The position numbers and the translations under genes are program-made. A stretch of DNA of 57,806 nt from Magnetococcales bacterium (lineage in GTDB: Bacteria; Pseudomonadota; Magnetococcia; Magnetococcales; UBA8363): contig JACSDG010000012.1 in assembly GCA_015660855.1 (NCBI GenBank), positions 1 to 57,806 of the forward strand, in the 5' to 3' direction. Below the pieces are notes generated by a model. It was not told where the DNA came from. It ran no database searches and was given only the letters and a program-made list of their open reading frames with translations. This document shows positions 24,953-33,005 of the stretch, in pieces; within the stretch, counting starts at the first letter, position 1, and the number at the start of each line of letters is the position of its first letter.

Positions 24953-26290
24953 TCAATGAAAAAGGAGAGGGACTGAACGGCTGCGTTGCAACAGGTAGAC
25001 GCTCGACATGACATAGCCGCAGGAGACCGAAGCGCAAACCATGGAGAGATCCAGGGTTCCATAAGTTTGCCATGCGGCCAGAATGATGACGGCATTGGCA
25101 ACGGCCTGGATGGCATGGGCGATAAAACAGGAATCAGCCCGGTTCAAGGCCATAAGGGTATAGTAGGCCGGGGCACCCAAAAGGTTGCACCACACGCCCA
25201 CCAGGAGGATACCGAAAGTTCCTGGCAGTTGGGGGGAGTATTCTTGTTGCAACCAAAGTTGGAACAAATTTTCCGAAAACCACCACAACAATAAGAGTCC
25301 CGGGACGAGGGCAAAAACAAGTTTGTACAGACGGTTTTGGATGTGGTGAATTCTTTGGGTTTCCCCTCCAGTGCCTGCCAGTCGGCTCAGTTCCGGAAGC
25401 AATGGGCGCATGGCCTCGGCAGCCAGGGAACGAACCTGATTGGCCACCCGGTAAACAATATCGTACACCGGGATTTCGGAGACGCCAATGGTGCGGGCGA
25501 TCATCATGCGGTTGAAAGGGTCCAGGAGCATGGAGACGAGTGCCCCGCCAAACATCATGGAACTAAAGTTAAGCATGGCGCGGAATCGGGTTTTGTCAAG
25601 GTTGGCGCGGCTCAGGATGCGCAGGCTGGAGAGGTGCCGGATTGTCAGAATTGCGGCCAGGTGTTGGCCGCAGTGGGACAGGAGGGAGGCCACAAGCAGG
25701 CTTTCCAGTTGCCAATCCAGGTAAAACAGGGCGATGGAGACAGCCACCGTCGCGACGCGTCCTCCGGTTTCGATATAATTGGCCAAGTCCATGCGGCCAA
25801 GTCCTCCGACAATGGCTTTGAGGGCTTGGACGATCAACACATAGACCGACAGCAGCCCAATCCATGGCAGCAACCATTGGGCCGTGGTGGCAAGTTCATC
25901 GGGAAAGTTAAACAATTGGATGATGGGTTGTTGCATGGTCAGTATCACGACCAGAATGATCGTTCCCGAGACCGTCAACAGAAGCAGAGCCATGAGGACA
26001 TATTGACCCATGGCCGCCATGTCTTTGCTGCCTTGGGCTTCGGCCACCAGCTTGACGATGGTGGTACGGATCCCCAGATCACCCAACTGGGCAAAAACCA
26101 GGACCACCCCCAAAGACAGCCAGACCCCGTATTGTTCATATCCGAGAAAATGCAGATAGACGGGATAGGCCAAGGCCAAGACGAGGATATTGAGTCCGTT
26201 GGTAATGACGCTGGAGACCATGTTGACGCGCAGACGTGATGCGAACAGGCGTCGCCACCAATGGAGGGGATCTTTCAGAAGATTGAACAT
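24953..26290 (-). CDS. Polysaccharide flippase (Wzx/MOP superfamily)
   Basis: The 445-residue protein has about 12 to 14 predicted membrane helices (for example 'LNILVLALAYPVYLHFLGYE', 'ILLVGVWCNLLGAPAYYTLM'), a conserved-looking N-terminal 'GYEQYGVWLSLGVVLVFAQL' and a central 'DPFNRMMIARTIGVSEIPVY', typical of Wzx/RfbX-type lipid-linked oligosaccharide flippases. It should move polyprenyl-linked repeat units across the inner membrane. It is the first gene of the polysaccharide run, separated by 40 bp from the methyltransferase-like gene. The 115 bp upstream (26291-26406) are AT-rich and probably hold the promoter. Confidence 0.85.
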   Translation of the reverse strand: MFNLLKDPLHWWRRLFASRLRVNMVSSVITNGLNILVLALAYPVYLHFLGYEQYGVWLSLGVVLVFAQLGDLGIRTTIVKLVAEAQGSKDMAAMGQYVLMALLLLTVSGTIILVVILTMQQPIIQLFNFPDELATTAQWLLPWIGLLSVYVLIVQALKAIVGGLGRMDLANYIETGGRVATVAVSIALFYLDWQLESLLVASLLSHCGQHLAAILTIRHLSSLRILSRANLDKTRFRAMLNFSSMMFGGALVSMLLDPFNRMMIARTIGVSEIPVYDIVYRVANQVRSLAAEAMRPLLPELSRLAGTGGETQRIHHIQNRLYKLVFALVPGLLLLWWFSENLFQLWLQQEYSPQLPGTFGILLVGVWCNLLGAPAYYTLMALNRADSCFIAHAIQAVANAVIILAAWQTYGTLDLSMVCASVSCGYVMSSVYLLQRSRSVPLLFH

Positions 26291-26406
26291 GATGCCCTCA
26301 AATCTTGCCAGGAAGGATAATCCCCACCTTAACCCACGTAATAATTTTTGCTATACGTGAAGTTGGTTCCAGGGCGTGTTAACATTCAATAATTTGTTGA
26401 CACCCC

Positions 26407-28104
26407 CTAGACTTTCTTCGCTGTCATCCCGGGGTGCCACTGCAACACCCGATTTCTCCCCTGCCGTTTTGCCTCGTACAAGGCGTTGTCCGCCAACTTG
26501 AGAAACGCCTCCCACCCTTCACAGACTGCACCAGGAAAGGTGACGACTCCAATGCTACAGGTGACATGAATTCCCCCCTGAATGTCGGTATCCTGCAACC
26601 GCTGCCGAAAACGATCCGCCGCCATGAAGGCACCTGCTTCATCGGTATCGGTCAGGATGATGCAAAATTCCTCTCCTCCATATCGGCAAGAGTGATCCAC
26701 TGTCCGAAAATGGTTTTTGACTACCCGACCGATCACTTCCAACACTTTGTCACCCAGGTCGTGACCATAAGTGTCGTTAAACTTTTTAAAATGATCCACA
26801 TCAAAGAAAAGTACCGATAGAAACAAACTGTAGCGACGTGCCCGACCATATTCCTTTTCCAACAACTCTTCCATTCGGCGTCGATTGTAGAGACTCGTCA
26901 GCTTGTCGGTGTAGGACATGGTTCGCAACGCATCCTCCAAGCGTTTTTCCTCGGTGATATCCCGAATCAGAATGGAACTGCCAATCGGTTGCCCCTGAGC
27001 GTTGCGAATAGTGGCCGCATAAAAATTCAATACGCGGCTTTTATAGACCAGTGTGTCCGGGACGCCCGCCCCAGAGCGTTCGATGAAACTCTGGATGTAG
27101 GCGGGGTCGTCCACCACAGCAAAGAATCCACTCGCCACGATTTCTTCAGATGTTTTTTCCAGGATACGTTCGGCGGCTGGATTGACCAGCACCACCTCTC
27201 CCGCCGCATTGGTAACGATGATGGCCTCACGCGCCGAGCGAATGATCGTGGTCAGTTTGTTTTGTTCCTCGTTCAGCCGGGAATAGCCGCGTACAATTTC
27301 CAGCGTCATTGCGTTGAAGCTTTCCGCCATGCGAGCCAGTTCCAACAGCCCCATGACCGGAATCTGCTGTGAAAAATCGCCTTGCGCCACCCCTTCCATG
27401 GCGGTGGTGACCCGTTTGATATGTCGTACCAAAGACCAGCGGATCAACACCCCCACCATCAGAAGACTGCCTAAGATACTGCCCACCAGAATGATCATAG
27501 CCTGGGACCGGCTGTTCTGGATCGCCTCTCGCACCGACGACAAGGGGGTCGTCAGTTTTAATACACCGCGCACCGGTTCCTGCTGACCGTGACAACGATG
27601 ACACGGCTTTTCGGCAAGGATGGGCAGCAGGAATGTCAGTTTTTCCTCGCCATTTTCCTGGTGGTAATAGACAGCCTGGAGTCGTTCCTTTACGACTTGT
27701 TCCAGATGGTGATCATCCTTGGCCAACACCCGGATTTCCCGGACGGTTTCCCGGTCCTGAAATTCTTCATCTCCCAACCTTTTGTTTACCGACTCGATTG
27801 TTTTGTTGTCCTGGAAGGCTTCATTGCCATCGATTCGCATGATGCGAAAATCTTCCATTTCCGGTACCTTACGCAAACCTTCGGCGTAAGCCTGAGCAAT
27901 GTCCGCGTACCCCCGCAGCATGACCGCCTGCAAACCTTGGGAAATCGCCCCGGCAGTACGTTTCATGCTTGCTTCATGATGTTTGAGAATATTTTTTTCC
28001 TGATTGTCGGTGTAGAAGGCAACCATGCCTGCCACGTTCAGAAGGATAACCATTCCGACAAGAACGAGTATTCTGCCACCGATGGTTGAGAAAAAATGTG
28101 TCAT
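26407..28104 (-). CDS. Diguanylate cyclase with heme-binding periplasmic sensor, HAMP and PAS
   Basis: Order of domains: transmembrane helix ('ILVLVGMVILLNVAGMVAFY'), periplasmic Tll0287/DUF3365-like sensor with c-type heme motif CxxCH ('PCHRCHG'), second helix ('AMIILVGSILGSLLMVGVLI'), HAMP, PAS ('IIRSAREAIIVTNAAGEVVL') and a C-terminal GGDEF domain. The active-site motif is GGEEF, with an inhibitory RxxD site five residues upstream ('RTVDHSCRYGGEEF'), so the enzyme should make c-di-GMP with product feedback. The sensor probably responds to redox state or a heme ligand. ATG 28104 begins just before the first helix; the upstream in-frame ATG at 28164 belongs to a dispersed repeat border and is less likely. 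Downstream lies the polysaccharide set, a plausible output. Confidence 0.9.
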   Translation of the reverse strand: MTHFFSTIGGRILVLVGMVILLNVAGMVAFYTDNQEKNILKHHEASMKRTAGAISQGLQAVMLRGYADIAQAYAEGLRKVPEMEDFRIMRIDGNEAFQDNKTIESVNKRLGDEEFQDRETVREIRVLAKDDHHLEQVVKERLQAVYYHQENGEEKLTFLLPILAEKPCHRCHGQQEPVRGVLKLTTPLSSVREAIQNSRSQAMIILVGSILGSLLMVGVLIRWSLVRHIKRVTTAMEGVAQGDFSQQIPVMGLLELARMAESFNAMTLEIVRGYSRLNEEQNKLTTIIRSAREAIIVTNAAGEVVLVNPAAERILEKTSEEIVASGFFAVVDDPAYIQSFIERSGAGVPDTLVYKSRVLNFYAATIRNAQGQPIGSSILIRDITEEKRLEDALRTMSYTDKLTSLYNRRRMEELLEKEYGRARRYSLFLSVLFFDVDHFKKFNDTYGHDLGDKVLEVIGRVVKNHFRTVDHSCRYGGEEFCIILTDTDEAGAFMAADRFRQRLQDTDIQGGIHVTCSIGVVTFPGAVCEGWEAFLKLADNALYEAKRQGRNRVLQWHPGMTAKKV

Positions 28105-28149
28105 GGCACCGGAAATTCCTTTGAGAACCCATCGTGGATAACGATTCTC

Positions 28150-28260
28150 CCCACGGTCGAACATAATGCCCTGCGGGCAAAAATAAAAACCTTGCGTGCC
28201 CTCGCCCCCAAATCCCCACCGGGGGGAGAATCATCCTCCTGGACTCCCGCATTTTTTTTC
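28150..28260. repeat. Partial copy of the GC-rich palindromic element
   Basis: Read on the minus strand, GCGGGAGTCCAGGAGGATGA, then TTCTCCCCCCGGTGGGGATT, GGGGGCGAGGGCACGCAAGG and GCCCGCAGGGCATTATGTTC follow the same order as one arm of the element at 3187-3480 and the copy at 15,026-15,100. The last block creates an ATG (28164) in frame with the diguanylate cyclase. Confidence 0.75.
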
Positions 28261-28321
28261 TAAACTCTGTTTTTCCGATACATCGATACGTGGACCACCC
28301 CGCCCGTCCGATGATCGGGGA

Positions 28322-29245
28322 TTACTTTCCCGGTTGCACAGCAAATCTGATGCCAATGGGTTTGGAGACGAATTTTTGCAACCGATATCCAACATAAAAA
28401 ACGGCAATTTGAATAATATTTTCTCCTCCCGGCACAAAGACGACATCCTCGGGATCCCCGGTGGTTAACCGACGGCTCATCTCCAGGGTCCATATGCCAT
28501 TTTTCCAAACTCCGACGGCAGTTACGTCGGCACGGCTGCCGGATGGAATTCCCGACTTGGCAATGCCCGGGACCACTGGGGTGGTTATCGAATCGGGCTG
28601 GGGTACCGATTGCCAACCGGGAGATCCTTCATCCAACGTTTTCAAAAAATAGACGATCCCTTTGTTTCCCTCAAATTCTCGTGAGGGTTTATCGAAGGGT
28701 TTATCGGAAAAGGCATGTGATATGTCGTCCGCGATTCCCGCCAGATTGCTGCGCCCCGCACTCCAATGCCAGACATCGGTATGGTAGGGTTTGTTGGTCA
28801 GCATGCACCGGTTGAAGGAGTCACCCATCTGAAAACGTACCACGAACATGTCATCCGCCATGTTGGCGCGAACATAGCTTTCATGGGCCAGCTTCCATGG
28901 CTTGTAAAGGACATTCTGGCTTGGATCCTGCCACTGGGCTGCCATATGCAACCGATCTCCCTGCTGGCCCATCCAAACGCGAACCTCCCTGTCTTTTTCC
29001 TTAGGCGGGCCGTCTCCCTTGTCACTGCCATCCTGCTGCCAATCCGAATCGGCCAACGGCAATAGCCAACCATTTCCCTGCGCCCCCCAATCGTCCAATT
29101 TTCCATCGATCGTGACAGGGTTTTCCAGAACGGGGACATCGAACGTTTCGTAGGATGTCCCCGCCCAAGCAGGTGTGGACCACGCGCAAATCAGCGTTCC
29201 GACGACGCCGACAATCTGCCATCTGCGGTTGTCAGGGGGCGTCAT
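28322..29245 (-). CDS. Periplasmic ethylbenzene-dehydrogenase-like (EB_dh) heme-binding protein
   Basis: This 307-residue protein has a signal peptide (cleaved near 'TPAWA', residue 29). The mature part resembles the gamma subunit of ethylbenzene/DMSO-family dehydrogenases (DOMON-like b-heme fold): 'NPVTIDGKLDDW', 'MFVVRFQMGDSF', 'DVWHWSAGRSNLAGIADD' and 'WTLEMSRRLTTGDPEDVVFV'. No catalytic molybdenum subunit is nearby, so it may be an electron carrier or a binding protein rather than an enzyme subunit. Its start overlaps the upstream Cache gene stop by 14 bp, indicating an operon. The nearby heme-sensing diguanylate cyclase makes a redox theme likely. Confidence 0.82.
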   Translation of the reverse strand: MTPPDNRRWQIVGVVGTLICAWSTPAWAGTSYETFDVPVLENPVTIDGKLDDWGAQGNGWLLPLADSDWQQDGSDKGDGPPKEKDREVRVWMGQQGDRLHMAAQWQDPSQNVLYKPWKLAHESYVRANMADDMFVVRFQMGDSFNRCMLTNKPYHTDVWHWSAGRSNLAGIADDISHAFSDKPFDKPSREFEGNKGIVYFLKTLDEGSPGWQSVPQPDSITTPVVPGIAKSGIPSGSRADVTAVGVWKNGIWTLEMSRRLTTGDPEDVVFVPGGENIIQIAVFYVGYRLQKFVSKPIGIRFAVQPGK

Positions 29246-30287
29246 GTTTCATCCTTTCCCAAAATCCAGGACCAGCCACAGGATCCAGGTGAGCCAACGA
29301 CCAGGATGTTTCAGGGATGGGCTGAAAGATCAGAACGTAGGGGCGATCTCCAATATTGAAATGTTGAACCCCGGATTTTCCAGAGCGCATTTTTTCTACC
29401 GCATCCAGAAACTGGGGTGCCTGACTGATCGAGGAAACGTGAGGCAGATAATCGGCCAGCTGTTCGAGCTGCATAAAATTCGTGCCTTCTTCCTTTTCCT
29501 TTTCAGACTGGACTTCAAATAATTCGGTTCGTATTTCCTGATGATTGTCGGCAATCAGTAAACCATCCTGGTCGATGATGAAAAATTGGCCTTCTTCCTC
29601 TGTGTCGTGTTTCCACTGTATGTTGGCGGTCATATATCCATAATCTTTAGTGGAAATGACTTTGCTATAAACATTCAATGGGATTTCAAAGTGGAAGAAG
29701 GCAGGTATTTCGCCATTTTCGAGTAGCACCGGTGACGAGTAGGCTACGACCCAATAGCGGGAATCGGGCGACATGTAGGGCTGGCTGACATGGATTTCGC
29801 CTCCTTTGCGTGCAAACGATGCGGCAAAAAAGGGTGAATCGGATTCGGTGTTGGAAAAAAAGTGGGTATCCTCCACTTGGCCCCGCACCGTTCGCATGTG
29901 TTCCTGGCCTGTACGGTCAATCAGGCACACCTCTCCGATGACAAACCGCTCGTGCAGCAGGGCAGACCACTGTTCCATTTGTCGACGCAGCTTTTTCTGT
30001 GCCTCCGAAAACTGAACGACACCTATGGCGTCCACAGTATTGTATTTGGATTCGGGCAGTGAAAAATATTCCCTGAAAAACCCAAGATCCATGGTGTAAT
30101 GCAGGGTGCTTTTGACTTCCTGATGAAACATCTTGATTCTGAACAGCATGACGTTCATTTGGAATTGCGCCTGATCTTCCGCTTTTTGCGGGTTTTCCTG
30201 GGGCTGGGCAGACATTTCCATCGGGACGATCAACCATCCCATGATGACTCCCATGCACAGCAACGTTCGAGCATCCAGTATGTTCAT
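29232..30287 (-). CDS. Periplasmic Cache-domain protein without output domain
   Basis: The 351-residue protein has an N-terminal signal or anchor segment (residues 8-27). The remainder resembles a double Cache sensor: 'LIDRTGQEHMRTVRG', 'VSQPYMSPDSRYWVVAYSSP', 'IPAFFHFEIPLNVYSKVIST', 'FFIIDQDGLLIADNHQEI' and a final 'ILIFQPIPETSWSLAHLDP'-like segment. Such domains normally sit on chemoreceptors or histidine kinases, but here no second helix, HAMP or signalling module follows. It may be a stand-alone periplasmic ligand receptor that hands its signal to another membrane protein. It is translationally coupled to the EB_dh gene. Ligand unknown. Confidence 0.75.
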   Translation of the reverse strand: MNILDARTLLCMGVIMGWLIVPMEMSAQPQENPQKAEDQAQFQMNVMLFRIKMFHQEVKSTLHYTMDLGFFREYFSLPESKYNTVDAIGVVQFSEAQKKLRRQMEQWSALLHERFVIGEVCLIDRTGQEHMRTVRGQVEDTHFFSNTESDSPFFAASFARKGGEIHVSQPYMSPDSRYWVVAYSSPVLLENGEIPAFFHFEIPLNVYSKVISTKDYGYMTANIQWKHDTEEEGQFFIIDQDGLLIADNHQEIRTELFEVQSEKEKEEGTNFMQLEQLADYLPHVSSISQAPQFLDAVEKMRSGKSGVQHFNIGDRPYVLIFQPIPETSWSLAHLDPVAGPGFWERMKHDAP

Positions 30288-30353
30288 TGTTCGCGGATCC
30301 TCCGGTGGTGGAAAGGGTTGTTCATGGTATGGGCCGGGGAAGCTGCTGCGCTA

Positions 30354-30902
30354 TCAACCGTGATTAGTATCTGGGTTTGATTTGTTTTCCGTCAAGATGT
30401 TTATTTCCGGGACGGATGGGATTCGCGGGGGTTGATCCTGAGATGTCATGGGATTATCAGCCATTTGTTGGGAGAGATACGTCAACACGTCGGCGGAACT
30501 CATTTTTAAAAACAGGGTGGTGATGACGTTGAAGAGGAAAAGTTGGGCCAGGACTCCGAGTATGGCGGAGGTGTAGGTTCCGACAATGAATCCGAGGCCC
30601 ACGATGACGCTTACATGGGACATGATCAGCAAAGCCGCGCCCCAGGTCACCAACCAGGAACCCATCCCCCAAACAACAACCCAGGCGACCAACAAACCGG
30701 CCAGGGCGATGATGCGTCGGGTGGTTTGGCCAGATTTCCAAATAACTCCAACGGTGATGAATGGCGAAAAAATGAGCAGTGCCAGCAATCGGATGGGGAA
30801 CATCCATACGGAACCGACAATGCGTCGGGTTTCAAGGTGGCCTTTGTGAATATCGGACGAAACGGCCTGATAAAGTTCCTGCAACACGGGAAGCTCTTTC
30901 AT
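30354..30902 (-). CDS. Multi-pass membrane protein of unknown function
   Basis: From ATG 30902 the protein has 182 residues with four or five hydrophobic helices ('VWMFPIRLLALLIFSPFITV', 'IIALAGLLVAWVVVWGMGSW', 'LVTWGAALLIMSHVSVIVGL', 'FIVGTYTSAILGVLAQLFLF') and a charged Pro/Asn-rich tail. An earlier in-frame start at 30977 would add 25 residues without a better ribosome site. It is somewhat Yip1-like in hydrophobic pattern, but no motif confirms this. It lies between the deacetylase and the Cache gene on the same strand. Confidence 0.6.
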   Translation of the reverse strand: MKELPVLQELYQAVSSDIHKGHLETRRIVGSVWMFPIRLLALLIFSPFITVGVIWKSGQTTRRIIALAGLLVAWVVVWGMGSWLVTWGAALLIMSHVSVIVGLGFIVGTYTSAILGVLAQLFLFNVITTLFLKMSSADVLTYLSQQMADNPMTSQDQPPRIPSVPEINILTENKSNPDTNHG

Positions 30903-31076
30903 GATTCGGGGCGAAAGTGCATCGATACAACATTCGGGGCCGATCGATCTGCCGGATCCCTGTCTAACAGCGACCAAGCATTATGTGCGCTTCAAGAAAA
31001 AAAATCAAAGTCAAAGCCGCATTGAATTGATTCCAATCGATACTGCCCCCTGCCCCGTCGGTCCAATCATGTGCGA

Positions 31077-32090
31077 TCACATGAACGGAAGAGGCGTTGA
31101 ACCGTCGATCTTCTGAGTTACAGGCACCACCATGGGAATGGGTGCTTTGGGCCTCCCCCGTCTGTGAAGGACGGGAGGGCCGTGCCTGGAAGAAGTGGGA
31201 CGACTGCCAACGGTGGACACCGATGCGGTAACCGCAGAACCAACCGACATTTTTTTGGAAGCCTCCCCCACTTTGGCCACGTCGGCAGCAAAATTCGGGG
31301 GACAATGGCGCTTACTCATCCGACAATGAACGGTCTGGATCGTCCGACGCCATTCTGTCAAGGAGACAAAACGATATTCCCGAGCCTTGGCAGCCTCAAT
31401 GATTTCTGGCAAAGCCTGAAGCGTAGCTGCGTGATTGCTGTGAAAAAGCAACACGGCCCCCGGATGAAATGTACGAATGACCCTCTTGGCAATGGTTTCG
31501 GGACCAATACCAGTCCAATCTTTGGGATCAACAGTCCAAAGAATGGTTTCCATTCCCTGTTCTTTGGCAGTTTTGACCACACGGGAATTAAACAGGCCAT
31601 AGGGGGGACGAAACCACACCACAGGAACCCCAAGGGTATTCAAGGAGGCCTTGCCCAAGCGAAAATCTTCCTTCAGATCGGTCTGAGATATCCAACTGAG
31701 TTTTTGATGGCGATAGGAATGATAACCAATTTCATGCCCTGCCCCCATAACTTTTTTTACAACTCCGGGGGAAGCATCGACTTTGTTGCCGATAAAAAAG
31801 AAGGTTGCCTCTATTCCCTGCTTTGTGAGCAGGTTGGCTATTTCCAAATCCCGTTCCTCCGGACCATCATCGAAGGTGAGTGCCATGATGCGTTCTTCCG
31901 GAAGGGAAAGCCAGTCCCACGGAACTTCAACCTCCCCCCCAGGAGAAAGATAGTTGGAGCTGGTCGGCATGTAGGAGTATTTGGCGACGCGTACATGTTC
32001 GCCGGACGAACTACCCTGTGCCAGGGAAGAAGCTAGGGCGCACCAAAGGAGGACAAACAAGCCCAGCGACCGAACAGATAAAGTTTTCAT
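31077..32090 (-). CDS. Polysaccharide deacetylase (NodB homology domain)
   Basis: The 337-residue protein has a signal peptide (residues 1-25). The NodB domain spans about 65-265: motif 1 'TFDDGP', motif 2 metal site 'HEIGYHSYRHQ', motif 3 'WFRPPYGLFN', motif 4 'TVDPKDW' and motif 5 'VLLFHSNHA'. All catalytic residues for a carbohydrate-esterase family 4 zinc-dependent N- or O-deacetylase are present. The C-terminal 70 residues are low-complexity, Pro/Ser/Arg-rich and not part of the domain. It acts in the periplasm on peptidoglycan or an exported glycan. It appears to be the first gene of a minus-strand run. Confidence 0.92.
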   Translation of the reverse strand: MKTLSVRSLGLFVLLWCALASSLAQGSSSGEHVRVAKYSYMPTSSNYLSPGGEVEVPWDWLSLPEERIMALTFDDGPEERDLEIANLLTKQGIEATFFFIGNKVDASPGVVKKVMGAGHEIGYHSYRHQKLSWISQTDLKEDFRLGKASLNTLGVPVVWFRPPYGLFNSRVVKTAKEQGMETILWTVDPKDWTGIGPETIAKRVIRTFHPGAVLLFHSNHAATLQALPEIIEAAKAREYRFVSLTEWRRTIQTVHCRMSKRHCPPNFAADVAKVGEASKKMSVGSAVTASVSTVGSRPTSSRHGPPVLHRRGRPKAPIPMVVPVTQKIDGSTPLPFM

Positions 32091-32478
32091 ACTTCAGGAT
32101 GTTCCACATCAACAAAAAAATGAATACTCGCGCCCAGATCCCGTTAATCTGGATTATTACGATAATTTAATAACTTTTAAGTTATCACATTCGGTAATAA
32201 TTCGCCCCATTTCCAAGCCGCCACCCACACCCCGGATGCTACCATTTTTTCCTCAATCTGCGATAGTCTCCCGAAGAAAAATAAAAATGGAAAATCTGGC
32301 CATTTTCATCCGATTTTTGTGGACAAAACCGTATTCGCATGAACGAGATTTTTTGTTAATGTCAGTGTGAATAATTTTTAATATATATCAATATTTTATG
32401 ACATGCGGCCCCCGGCCGATACCCGCCAGAAAAAATCACAATTCCACGTCGAAATTTTCTCCACCCCCAAGACAGCTA
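32091..32478. other. AT-rich intergenic region without genes
   Basis: About 390 bp upstream of the deacetylase gene and of the tRNA promoter. It is markedly more AT-rich than its neighbours (for example 32,150-32,200 and 32,350-32,400). It should contain the deacetylase promoter on the minus strand, but no convincing -35/-10 pair was found. No open reading frame is credible here. Confidence 0.6.
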
Positions 32479-32508
32479 TTGACAAATTCCACCGGATCTG
32501 GCTATACA
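32479..32508 (+). promoter_or_regulatory. Sigma-70 promoter of tRNA-Arg
   Basis: A perfect -35 TTGACA (32479-32484) and a -10 TATACA (32503-32508) are separated by 18 bp. The tRNA begins 13 bp after the -10 box. Confidence 0.8.
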
Positions 32509-32521
32509 TTGGCCTCTTCAA

Positions 32522-32599
32522 GCGCCCGTAGCTCAGCCCGGATAGAGCAACTGGCTACGAACCAGTAGGCCGGAGGTTCAAATCCTTCCGGGCGCGCCA
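32522..32599 (+). tRNA. tRNA-Arg (anticodon ACG)
   Basis: The acceptor stem is GCGCCCG/CGGGCGC (32522-32528 with 32589-32595), the discriminator base is G and CCA is encoded (32597-32599). The anticodon stem ACTGG/CCAGT encloses loop CTACGAA with anticodon ACG. The D-arm (GCTC...GAGC) and T-arm (TTCAAAT) are normal. This tRNA reads CGU/CGC/CGA after A34-to-I editing. Confidence 0.95.
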
Positions 32600-33005
32600 A
32601 TAAAATCAAACACTTACGGCCACTCTCAAGGTGGCCGTTTTTGTTCTAGTACCCACATAGTACCCACCAGGAAAAAATTCACTCTTTCGCCAATTCCCTT
32701 GGCATGCTCGTTGTAAGCGGACACTTAAGATGAGAATTCCGGACATTTCAGTTTATAGCTGAAAAGCCGGCATTTTCACCCCTCGTCATGCAGGCAAACA
32801 CGGCCAGATCCAGACTCTTTTCCATCAGCATTTTCGGCCTGACCTTGGGTCGGTTTCTGACTGGGATTCTCCTCGTTTTTTCCGGTCATCGAAACGCTAC
32901 ATAGCACTAGGGTGTGAGTCTGTTTTGAGTATGCAAACACCCCCCCCGTCATTAAAATTGAAAAACTGGGCTGTCGCGATAACCCTATTGGCACGGTGGA
33001 CGTTT
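32600..33005. other. Gap between tRNA and prophage fibre gene; probable prophage right end
   Basis: The 400 bp contain the tRNA terminator, two copies of TAGTACCCAC (near 32647-32666), CGGACA twice near 32718-32746, and an imperfect inverted repeat GGGTGT...ACACCC near 32909-32940. The Mu-type right end, which should end in CA and be flanked by a 5-bp target duplication, must lie in or near this gap, but I could not fix it without the left end. A 131-codon minus frame at 32776-33171 has no coding character. Confidence 0.5.
32617..32645 (+). terminator. Rho-independent terminator after tRNA-Arg
   Basis: The stem CGGCCAC/GTGGCCG (32617-32623 with 32631-32637) with a seven-base loop is followed by TTTTTGTT. 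Confidence 0.85.

Noticed and set aside
25337-26239. 300-codon plus-strand frame antisense to the flippase
   Set aside because: It is rich in Gln, His and Gly, lacks domains, and exactly mirrors a well-supported membrane protein gene on the minus strand.
31164-32036. 290-codon plus-strand frame opposite the deacetylase
   Set aside because: The minus-strand gene has all NodB motifs; the plus frame has shadow composition.
6180-32090. Magnetosome gene island
   Set aside because: The organism may belong to a magnetotactic lineage, but no mam/mms gene was recognised.
32700-32765. IS21-family insertion sequence
   Set aside because: Only two CGGACA motifs and a short inverted repeat TTCAG...CTGAA; no transposase gene or clear paired ends.
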